From Channa striata (lineage: Eukaryota > Chordata > Actinopteri > Anabantiformes > Channidae): a stretch of DNA of 64,000 nucleotides. The notes under the pieces are model-generated. The model worked only from the letters and a program-made list of their open reading frames with translations. It had not been told where the DNA came from and did not search any database. Shown one piece after another: positions 20,781 through 31,713 of this stretch (positions are counted from its first letter, which is position 1; each line of letters starts with the position of its first letter). The position numbers were made by a program, and so were the translations under genes. The stretch covers positions 17,563,354-17,627,353 of the forward strand of contig CM065188.1 in assembly GCA_033026295.1 (NCBI GenBank). The letters run 5' to 3'.

Positions 20781-23139
20781 GACTTGGATAGCCACTGATG
20801 GAGGGACACACACCGACTTGTAGTTTACACAGCGGAAGCCTGAGGCCACAGATAAATGGACCATTTTATGATTCGGACATTGACAATAATTAATCAGGTA
20901 ACTGTAGTAAAAGCAGCTGCAATGTGTGTGTGTTTGAAATATTTACTGTCCGTCAGTGAAACCGACGCCACAGAAACATTTTAATTTAGCTGGAGTTGAT
21001 TTATTCAGCAGGTGAATGGGAACTAAAAATGCTAAAATGTTGGAGCTGTGAATTTTGCTAAATATATTTATTTTCGTCATTTGTCGTCATGCTGTAAACG
21101 TGTTGCCGACAAATTCCAAGAGCCGATTCCAGCCCACAGTGTCATTGGATCCTACTCACAAGGTTTTGTTTCTAAATCAGGTTTTCTCAGCAAATCTGTG
21201 TTTTAATCCAAAAATAAGTGATGGTGAATTTGTCGGGGACAGTTTTCATTAGCAGGTTATTTTGGAGTTGATGTGCAGTCACTTTTTTTTTTTTTTTTTT
21301 TACCTCTGTCAATGAAGTAAAGTCACTGGCTTCATAAATCAATCAGAAATCTTAGTCTTTCTTCATGTTCTACTTGTTGCTGCATGCTTCTGCTAATAGC
21401 TGGACGTTCCAATGAGTTCATCTAGTGGAGCCGTGCAAGTCACAGCTTCGGTGAAATTCTGTAGATTTATCTGCCCGGTTCTGTTAACCAGATCTTATAC
21501 ACAGTTAAACCAGTGCAGAGCTTTTATTTTAACGAAACATTTCCTTCTTTTGTCAACAAACCTATTTCAAATAAAGTTTGAGTTCCTGGAGATGTAACAT
21601 GAGGTAAAATCATGCTTATCTGTTGGCAGAAAGTAAAATATAGAATATTACTCAAGTTGCACATAGAATAAAGTAAGTCTAAAATTATAGAATGTAGCAT
21701 CATGTGTTTGTTAGTGTTTTTGAAATTAGTAAAACCCCCGAATTCCTGGAAATGTAGAAAACCTCCCTGTCCACAAAGGTTAGGATTCACAAAATGAAAC
21801 CACCAATTCTGTCCGATACGCAATGAATTAATAAATATGGCAAAAATACTAGAGGCTTTAAATGTCCCAGTTTGGAGGTAACACTGGAAAAACTTCCAGT
21901 CGCCTTTTGAGTGTTTGACCAGTTTCTTTGGTTTTAAACTTTGACTCAAAATCTCTGTTTACATCCATCATCAGCTTAAAAAAATCTGCTCTAAAATCTA
22001 CAGCTGTTGATCAAATTTTGATGAGGAACCAGCCTTAACATTCCCGATACTTAATGCTGCTGATTCATGAGTCTGAAGCTCTGCTGGATGTCAGACGTAC
22101 CGGCTTTACTGCAGAGAACGGATTAGTCAATACAGAAAAATAACTTAAGACCAGAAATCTAGCATCTGATTCAGTTTTCTACAGTGTTGATGAGAAGGAA
22201 GGAGGTTCTCAGGTCAGATCTGTGGAGCAAAAGTTCACTGCACGCTGATGGAGTCTTCCTGAGCAGCCTGTGAGGGCCAGGACACGCCTGACAGTCAGGA
22301 TTCGGGGAATAACTCCAAAAGAAATGTGGCAGTGCTCTGATCGTCCTGTAGATGGCGCTGTCAGCTGCGTGTCTGGTGCAGAGGTGCCTTCAAAGCTGGA
22401 TCATCTCTGCATTAAAACCATCAGACACCAACGCAGCATCACCGTTCATGAGGCTGATGTTTCTCAGGTGTAACTGATGGCGGCTGGGGGATAATTTAAT
22501 AGGCATAACCTCAAGTACCACAGAACAGGTTCTACAGGGAAATGAGGTGTGTGCTCCAACTTTCCTGTGTTCCATATTTTCACTGTTTGCGAAGCAGAAT
22601 TCCATTTGTTTTACAGGGGCAGAAGTGGTCATTGGTCGTCCTTCTGTGTGCAGATCTAATGGTGTTTTCCATTTTCCTCGTGGTTCTGTGGATCAGAGCA
22701 GTCTTCACTCAGAGAAGCTGTGTCAGCTCAGTGCTCGTCTTTATTCAGGAAACTGTTTTGCACATTTTTACACTCTGCCACAGGTAGAAGGATTTGCATT
22801 GACCCTGTCGATTATTAACATGTTGGATTCAGATGAAGAACATGAGCTGGTTTTACTCACTACAGTCACTTCACGGTCAGAGGGCAGAGGTCATGGACCT
22901 GAAGAAGCAGCTTCAGTCAGGTTGGGGTTGGTGTTCAGAATGTCCGTGTCTGACTGTCAACAGCCACGACTACCTCTGTGAGGCTACAGCTGCTAAACGT
23001 CGCTTCTAACAGGTCTGGATGGTTGGAAAGTTGCCCACCGAGCCACAAACATGGGCTGATAAACACTGAATGGCACGAAAATCACTGGGGGAAGTTTTTC
23101 TTCATCGATTTCCAGAGCGTAAGCAAAGAGGGGGTCCAG

Positions 23140-23205
23140 GGTGTGCGGGTTGTGGAAAAGGGAGGCAAATTAATTTTATGAATAAACTTGATTTGACTTG
23201 AAAGA
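23140..23205 (+). repeat. retroposon 3' tail
   Basis: ATTTTATGAATAAACTTGAT followed by TTGACTTG resembles the ATAAACTTTGATTTGATTTG tail of fish LINEs. The 5' extent is not recognisable. Confidence 0.35.
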
Positions 23206-26200
23206 GTTCATGTTGATTGTTGACCTCAATACCGCAGCAGGTGAAACATTGAGCTGATTACACCTGGCACAGCTGATTAGCAGCTGTCGGTCCATTGCAG
23301 GAAGTAGACGAAGTTTCTTTGCAGAATGAACACGCGTCATTAGAGGATCTATCCATCCTTTAGCTCCACAGGCCGTCCTGAGAAGTTCCACGCAACAAGA
23401 ACAAGCTGCGGAGGAGAGTTTGAATGTGTCATCACCCACAGGAACAGATCCACCTGATCCCTCGGGTCTTCCGGAACGTGGGGCTCAGTGGTTGTACGCC
23501 AGTCCACCAGGGGTCCTCAGCGAGTCCCAGCTCCTGAGAGTCTCAGGAACCTTTTACCTGCCTGCACAGCTGCTCCATATTTGATCCAAACAGCAAGATG
23601 TTTTCCACCATCCACCGTCTCCAGATTGTGAGTAAAGTCCATGTGTTTTGTTTCCCTCTTGTTCCGGTTAAATGTCTCAGATGTCACTTTGAGTCTGGAT
23701 GGTCATACAGTTGTTTAGGGTATTTGTTGGATAAAAGCCTTAACTGGGGGGCTCCCCTTAAGCTCCACTTATCAGGAGCTGGATACTGGGCACAGCTCGT
23801 CACTGGTTCTTAAACTTTGGTTCCACTGAGCCAAAGCAAAGAGGCCAAAGAACTGATTGTGTTTTTATAAGGTTTTATTTCTAAACCCAACTCACAAATG
23901 GCCCCCAAAGGCCTCGTCCTTCCCCTGCTGGAGAAAATCATTTTTATAATCCCGCTGCTTCCCTCTTATTGTGTTTTTTTTTCACGCTCCAATTTCTCCT
24001 TTGTCACTTTTGGCTCCATTAGTTCTCAGCCTTGTTTGAATTCTTCTCCCTTTTATTAGGTTTGTTGGAGCGGTTTTGACTTTTATCAGCTTTGGATAAT
24101 CATCATTTGACGTTGATCTGTGTGTTGCTCCTTTCAGGGTGACGTGAGCAGCCAAAGCTGCCGGGCATTTTCCCAGGATGAAGAACCGCTGTGTGATCGG
24201 GGTAAGAGCCTCCATGTTTGCTTCAGTTTCTAAACAAGAACTTCGGCAGCAGAACCACCGAGGCTTTTCAGTTTTGGTTTGACGCTGCCAGAGGCTTTTC
24301 TTTGAGCTTTGCTTTTTCTATCATCCCCTAGACAACCTTCTGTCCCCACATCAAAGCCAACAATAAGTCCCTGAAAATCCGACTAATAAAACTCTTTCCA
24401 CTGAGCTGGCGGGCGTTCAGATGAGAGACAGGAAGATGGTACAGGAATAGATTTTAATGGATGTCTGGACACTTTAGGAAACCAAACCAAGGCTCCCACA
24501 CAGAACCACGTGAAGGCTAGTCCAGAACGCAGGAGCTGAGCATCAAAGGACCATTTTTAAAGGTCGTTGTTTAGTATTTGTGCTCAGCTTTGTCCATGAA
24601 TCCTGGGAGAGGACACTGGTCAGATCAGCAGAGTGAACGTGCCGTACAGGGCTGCACACGTTCACATTAATCTGATTGGATGTTGACATTTTATCAGCTG
24701 AGGTCTGAAGAGGAAGAGGAGGGTGTGTGTGTTTGTTTTATGGTTTTCTGTTTCCTTTGTGTAGCGTGTCCATCACACAACCACACTGAGGCTTCAGTCT
24801 GACAAAACCCAGCTGACTCTCTGATTGGCTAAAGAGTTGATGAACCCAGGTTTAAGGTTTCCTCCTGTTGAGTTAAACACTTATGTTCTGCATCTGACAC
24901 AACAGCTCTGACTGTGATGTCGTCGTCGTTAAAGTCCAGCTCACAGTATGTCGTTACTGGTCACCTGTGTTTGAAACTGATCCGCTTCAAACTCAAGTTT
25001 GTCCCTTATGTGTTTTTTAAGTTCAGTCAATTATTTTAAACTCATTAAAATAAAACGAAGAACCTTTCTCCTCCTTTTTCTAACTAAATGCGAATGTGCA
25101 AATATTATAGTTTTTTTTTAAGCAACACTTTTGAAATTTTCTAAAACTGACGCCCTAATGCTGCAGGTAGGTTTCAGTATTGTAGTGAGATGAGAGCGTT
25201 GAGCTGGACGAACAGCGAGCGTGCCTCGGTTTAACACGGCCCTCTTTCCTCAGGGTCCCAGCTGTGTTTGACCTGCAGCCTGTCGTTGGTGGACCGTTTG
25301 TTGGACCTTCGGATTACTGTGTGTGGATCAGAGGAGTCTTTCCTCCGAAGCTGGTTAATATTAAACCCTCCATCCATTATGACGAACCAGCAGACCACCC
25401 TGCTCACAGCCTGACCTCATGTTTAGCTTGTGATGCTCGTTTCCACATTGGGCCTTTTATCCTGACGTGACACTTCCCCCTTTTTTTTAGCCACAGCTAA
25501 TTCTTAAAACCACAGTTTGTATTTTGTTCCGCCAAAACGCTGCTATGCAGTTGGTGTCAAACTCGTTCACGTCTCAGCTCGGTCGGCGTTGGTATACTTT
25601 GCATAGCGTGGCTTGGCGACTGGCAGCGCTCTCAGCCACATGGCTTTCTGTAAGGGTTAGAATCCCGAGGCTGTCAAGCAGCATCGCAGATGTTTACCCC
25701 AAAACCAAAGCAGAGAAAATGCATCCAGCGGTACTTTTCCTGTCAGCGCTACCTCCTGCTCCGCTTGGGAACGGTGAACCAGGCTGAACTCGGAGCGCTT
25801 GATTTGCATATTTGCTTGCAAAAACAGACCACCCAAACTGGGCTCGTCGATCCAAGTCAGAGGAGCGGGAGCTGGTGGGTTTTCAGAAACGCCACCGAGT
25901 CCCCGCTGGCAGCAGACGCTCGAACAATGAGTCACTTCAGCTGCTGAAGTTTAAATTGTGTTGTTCTTCATCATGTGGCTTTTTAGATGCACACGCTTCG
26001 AAATTCAGCCATTCCGTGAGTCACGCTGGAAACCAGCTCAGGTCGACGCAGCATGTGGAAGTCATTACACACACACGCTCTGGATGGGAATGTGTGGCAT
26101 GTACAACGTCTCTGCTGCGGGCTCCGAGTGTGACTTTGGGTCAGCTGGAACCAAAGTGTTGGCCTCAGCAGGAAGTTCGTCTCAGTCGAAGCAGTTGTGG

Positions 26201-28262
26201 ACACCGGACTCGTTTAGATGGCGCAGGGTTCTTCACAGGCGCAACGCTGAAGTGGACCGGATCTGAAAATGTCTGAGGGGAATTGGTTAGGCCATGAGAC
26301 CATAGATGCAAAAGTGTTGGACGTGAAAAGTCCCACACAGAGAGAGAGGACACGATCATCCAGTTTGTTTGTAGTGGAGCGTAGTTTGACATAGTTCAGT
26401 ACAAAGTCGATTTAAAACATCACCTGGTGTCAGCAGAGACACCTGTCCACTGACCAGCGTCCACTCGCTCATACGGGAACGATCTCTCTGAACAATCTGA
26501 ACGTTGCGCTGCAAATTCAGTGTATTCTTCTTCTTCTTCTTTGCAGCACAGGGCTGCACATTCATCTGTGGACGCCATGTTTGCTATGTTAGCCTGTGCG
26601 TCACTTGGAGCTAATGTTGACTATATTAATGCACGTTAGCATCATCGTCTGCGTCTGAACTAACTTTTGGGCCTTTTAAAGCAGCTTTTTTCCCTGCAAA
26701 ATTTGATCCAAACAAACTGGAACCTGTGGTTTGAGAAGTTTACGGGGCCAACACTGACGTGGAGCGTTCTTTGTGAGGGAGTGCAGGAAAACAAAGGCTT
26801 CATGATTCACTGAACTGGACCAGAGTTTAAGAAATAGTCCAGATGCAGACAAAGTGCAGCTGTGAACACTGCAGCAATTTGAGCCTGGACTCATCTGGGG
26901 TCTCGGGCGAACGGATCAGCACCACTCCTCAATCCCTGAGAGTGCGGCCTCCATGCAGGGAGTGGGCAGGTCAGCCATTAATCCTGTGCAAAGTTTACAC
27001 TGACACACGGCTTCATGGGAAACAAAGCTCCTCTCACATCCAGAATTCCGCAAAACCAAAGCTCAGGGCCGATTTTTACCTGCCATTACAAGCCCAGAGA
27101 GGAATCAAACGTCTGTGCTGGGACACGCAGCATGTCCCAGCCAGGATCCTGAGGCAGCATTTAGAACATCCATGATGGTGAAAATGACGACAAGAAGACT
27201 TAGGACAATGTCCCAGCAGTTGTCTCGCTGCGCGTCTTTGTGTGGATTTTAGTTCAGTACCATTTTCAGGACCTCACACCGTCAAAGGGAGATTTGATGG
27301 GTGAGACTCGGTTTTATGATTCAGGGCAGTGAAAGAACATCCCAGGTTTCAGCTGTAATACGTAATAACGTAAGTCTCTCAGGCTTGGAAAGGGACACGT
27401 CAGGACGGGTTAGCGACACTAAATCTGACACACTTTGTCAGCTGGAGTTGAGGTGAGCACACATCGAACTGCTGATGGTCTGGACATTACCAGTTGGTCC
27501 TGGTCAGTCCGGCTCAGCTGGCCCTGACACTCAGAGACGTTAAGTGTGTTCTGTGTAAAGAGTCGATTCTTCATCCTTAAAACTCAGACTCTGTCCAGTA
27601 ACGGTGTCTACAGTTTTTATGTCCACGTTGTCCTCGCCTTTACATCCAGGATTTTGCTGCTTTTCTTTTTTTCTTTTACACACAAACTGTCCACGTTGCC
27701 ACCAGATTAACTTTGGCACATGAACATGTGAGAATGTTGTGCACTTGTTGGATGCGTGTCCATTTCCCAAATGTCCAGTTGCTAAGTGTGTTGCCCCCAG
27801 TTTACAGTGAGCTGTCCAGCGTTTGCTTGTCTGCATGATGAGATGTGATGAGAATGGAGTGTGTGATCCGAGTTAAAGCAACAAAGACGTCGAAGGCTGG
27901 ACTTTGGACGTTGCTACACAGTCACGGGACTTTCCTGTCAAGTCTGTTTATCCACTGTGAAGGTTTTGCTCAGAGACCAAACTTCTCTGCACAGACTTGT
28001 TTTTTTTTGTGTGTTTGCAGATTGGATTGTGAGAAATTGAGTCAAGATGTTGGACGTTTTTGAGAGTGGAGAGAAACAAAAGCGTCAAGAACAAGAGCGT
28101 GACAGTAAAACATGTCAGGAATCATAGCGGGAGCCTGTTGGGATGAATCACTGCTGCTTCATTTACTGCTCAGCGCTCAGCCTCAGGGAGTTGACGTCAG
28201 TCCCTTTCTCCTTTCTGTCTCCGAGTCCTGCAGTTCCCACAACTGTGTCTGCACAGCTGAGT

Positions 28263-28282
28263 CACACACACACACACACACA
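28263..28282 (+). repeat. (CA)n microsatellite
   Basis: Ten uninterrupted CA units. Confidence 0.9.
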
Positions 28283-29309
28283 TCAACCACACCTCTAACG
28301 TAGGAATTTGTGCAAACACTCGCTTCTTCAATTACAAAAGCCTTAACAACCAGCCTGGACTCAACTTTAAATCGATTCTCTCGGGTGTTGAAACCTAACA
28401 GCTCCACATCTGTCTACGTTATTAGTGCAGTTGGTCACAGCATCGAACCCCCGACCCCCTGGCGCTGTTGGTGTCTTGCGCCACAGAGGTTTGTAGCAGC
28501 AAATCCCATGTTTAATGTCTCAATTGAAATAAAACCTCGGCCAGTGTCTTTCCTCCCATGTTTGACTCGGGTTTCTGCGATGAATTGGTGGAACGCCGTG
28601 GAGGCGGGCAGACGCCGAGCCTAACGACCACGTTAGCTCTGCTCTGCCAACGGCCTTTGAAGCAGAGGTTCACATTTCATGACTCAGACCATTAAAAACT
28701 GCAGAAGAAATGAAGGGACGCTGGGTTTGGGTGTTTGGAGCAGTGTAAACTCTGTCTGACAGCAGGGTGTAGCTACTGACGGCAGCTGTTTGTGCCAACT
28801 TTCTAACCAGTGTTGTGCACGTTTCAGCTCGTTAAAAATCACATGTACTTGTTGTCGACTGATGATTATCAGATGTGTTTTCTGAGCTGCAGCCGGTTTC
28901 AAATGAGCTAGATCCCAGGGAATCCGTCCGTTTTCCAGGGGTTCAGGGATGGCGGGGTCAGCTGCTCCACAACGAGAAGGTTACTGTTACTTAATCTGTC
29001 GTGGATCCTCTTCCCTCTTTCTTGAGCCAGTTCTTCGCTGACTTTAAAGCCACAGTTCAGGAACCTGGAGTGTTTTTATTTACAGTGTTTGTGAATGTGC
29101 CATGAAACTACCACGCCATTTCAGGTTCACCTGAGACTCCGTTGAGAGTCACACAACTGATTTAGAGTCGATCAAAGTCGCAGCGTTTTTAAAACGAGTC
29201 CCCGTCTTTTCTGTTGTCCTGAGCTGCACTGGATCCTTGCTGGCCTTGCCTGATGGCACAGGCATCTGTGGGGATTTACTGCAGATGTACCTGTGTGAAA
29301 CATGGTAGA

Positions 29310-29470
29310 AAAATTACATTGGGCAAGTGTGTTTACGCTAGATGCCCTTCCCGACGCAACCCTCCTCAGTTTTACTAGGCTGGGGACGGGTACTTGGTAC
29401 TGCACGGCTGGGGGACACTTGACATGTGGTCGGGAAGAGCAGGCCGTGAACCTCTGAGCATCATTTGGAA
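29310..29470. repeat. fragment of a common fish interspersed repeat
   Basis: The segment TACGCTAGATGCCCTTCCCG, then ACGCAACCCTCC and a GGGGACGGGTACTTGGTACTG stretch, resembles a recurrent teleost SINE-like sequence (GATGCCCTTCCTGACGCAACC). The family and boundaries are uncertain. Confidence 0.45.
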
Positions 29471-30092
29471 AGTTGGTGAAAACAACCAATAAATCCAATA
29501 GATTAAATTTTCTTTGGAATTGTTTTTGGTCAGAAAGACGGAGACAGTCTGGGAGCTGGAAGTTGCGATTTGGACCGAGGTGAGACCATAATGGCAGATG
29601 GGACAGCGAGGGGGGAGGGATCGGCTTCACGTAATGACTCCGGGTTCCTCTGTCCCATCGAAGTCCTCCTGTGACGCGACCACACTGGAGCTGGGCTCGG
29701 CTGTTGTGATGAAAGACTTATTCCAAACGTCCAGTGCTGTTTATGTGAGTGATTCTCGGCTCTGCTGCATAAACCTGCTCGTGTGTCTGCACAGGAGAGT
29801 GTGTGCCAGAGGACGCGATGAAGACCAGAGGACTCTGGGAAACCAGAGACAAAGAAGCTTCTGTCGGACGCCTCTTCATTAGGAGAGTTGTCTGGGTCAG
29901 AGGAGCAACAGACTGAAGCCTTTGGCTTGTACTGACACATGTAGAGGGGCAGGGGTCCAAAGTCTGGACGGGCATCAGACAGTGAGCTCAGTGTCCACGG
30001 TCACTGCAGTGTTACACGCTTATTCGCTGCGATTCCTCCAAACACTGTTTAGTAAGTGAGGAGCAATTTCTGTACTCGGCCTCAGCTTTGCC

Positions 30093-30109
30093 CACACACA
30101 CACACACAC
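30093..30109 (+). repeat. (CA)n microsatellite
   Basis: A short run of CA units. Confidence 0.85.
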
Positions 30110-30734
30110 CGCAGCAGGAAACGGCACATTTAAAGCGTCTGACGCAGGAACGCGGCTGTGCAGTGGCTGCCGCCGCAGAGAGATTGTGACGCCTGAAAGT
30201 TAAAGCGACGCTGATTGGTTGAACCACGGCTGGTCGTACAGAGCGACGCCCTGGTTCCGACAATCGCTGCTCCAGAACGAGTCGTTCTTTGAGCATCAAC
30301 AGTCAGTTTGGAGACTGCCCACTCTTTACGGGGGTTCTGACCCACTGCAGCCTTCTTTAATGGCGGATACAAAGTGACACCGTAGATTGAGAAGTCACGT
30401 CTGTTTTAAATCCAGTCACTGAGCTGTTCCAGTTAAGATTGGATCTAAATCTAATTCTTCCTTTCCCACAGAGACATTTTGTTTGTCCTACAATCCAGCT
30501 AAGAAACAAGCTTCATGACGTCACTCGTCTAACTGTGAGGCCGTGACCTCACTAATGACTCGCCAGTGGAGCCGGTGACGAACCAGCCTAGTTCTTTCAT
30601 GCAACCGTGGTTTGTCTCCACCTCGAACATTCACACCCGGGTAAGGCAGCTAGTGTTTGTAAAATGTAGTTTGGTTGTTCCTTCTTACAGTCTTTACACT
30701 TTCTTTGAAAATAAGTGATATTACAAAAAGTGTT

Positions 30735-31713
30735 TATACTCAAGTCAAGACATTTTATTTCTCAGTAAAACATGAGGGAAACTATAATGGAGGAATGAAA
30801 AACTAAATTAAAAGGGGCTGATGCCTGAAATCAAACTTGTTTTCACTGCCTTTTGTCCCGTCATCACACGACAGCTTTACACTCGTCTACACAGAGCTGA
30901 CCTAACGCGTTACAAACGCACGGAAACGAGATCCACAACCTGCTCGACACTGTACAAACAATAATAAAAAAAGTTGTCCCTTTAATAATTACTTTTCAGT
31001 AGCAAAGGCATCATCTGCCACCGTGTTGGTTGGTATAAAAGATCCTGCAGCAGCAGGTCGTCCCTCCCCGTCCGTGTAAGCCACATGCCAACAAGATGGA
31101 ATCAGATGGATCATGTACAAAACATTTTGTTGAGGCACAAAAATGCCCGAATCCAAGAAGCTAAAAACGAAAGATTTTTTTCGAGAACAACACTGGCGTT
31201 GCTAAAAAATATATACAAAAAAAAAATATTTGGTCACAAAGCTGTCAAACAGTCAACTCTACACTCATAAATAACCCAGGACGCTCTGGACCATTAAGTT
31301 AAATCAAATATACACAGTGATTAATAAAACTGTACATCTATACAAAAACATTCCCCGTGGACAATTCTTCATATTGGCAGCAAGTGCAGAAGCAAAATAA
31401 ATATTTTATCATCCAAAATTCTTTGGGTGCAGTGGTGCAACGAAGCTGCAGCACGTTCACATAAAAAAAGTGTCATGGATAAACTCATTGTAAGGGTTTC
31501 AATAATGCACCTGCACGTCCAAATTCTACCGTCCACGAATCCCGAGTTCACAGTGGACCATCCAGACCAGTGTCAGTCAAAACATAAGTTAAACGGCAAA
31601 TAAAAATCCATCTGTACACAAGAACATTTGAAAAGAAAATGCTACAAATGACCAAAAACGGGTCACTACTGTCCGCCACCGCTAAGGATGTTTGCGTCTC
31701 CAGGCCCCTTCGG
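30735..31713 (-). other. jag1: jag1 3' untranslated region and poly(A) signal
   Basis: The jag1 stop codon is at 31714-31716. Going left on the - strand, AT-rich sequence runs to an AATAAA (TTTATT on +, 30754-30759), which I take as the main polyadenylation signal. That gives a 3' UTR of about 1 kb. Other A/T-rich hexamers near 30960 could be used instead. The end at 30735 is an estimate of the cleavage site. Confidence 0.6.

Larger units (their letters stand above)
20898..30734. other. about 10 kb between the small-ORF gene and jag1, no gene recognised
   Basis: I searched both strands for MKKS (chaperonin-like) and SLX4IP exons, the expected neighbours of jagged1, and recognised none. Open frames of 100-154 codons (for example 22547-22981 on + and 29172-29630 on -) lack domains and look random. 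An exon-like unit at about 24139-24201 (CTCCTTTCAG acceptor, GTAAGA donor, ATG near the end) might be an untranslated exon. A 19-base poly(T) ends near 21301, and CA repeats occur at 28263-28282 and 30093-30109. Confidence 0.5.

Noticed and set aside
22547..22981. A 144-codon open frame on the + strand
   Set aside because: It lacks any family motif and overlaps another frame of similar length; composition looks non-coding.
25812..26276. A 154-codon open frame on the + strand
   Set aside because: No recognisable domain, no matching splice signals, and overlapping open frames in two other readings; consistent with chance.
29172..29940. Overlapping 136-152-codon open frames on the - strand
   Set aside because: No domain or splice context, and part covers a common interspersed repeat.
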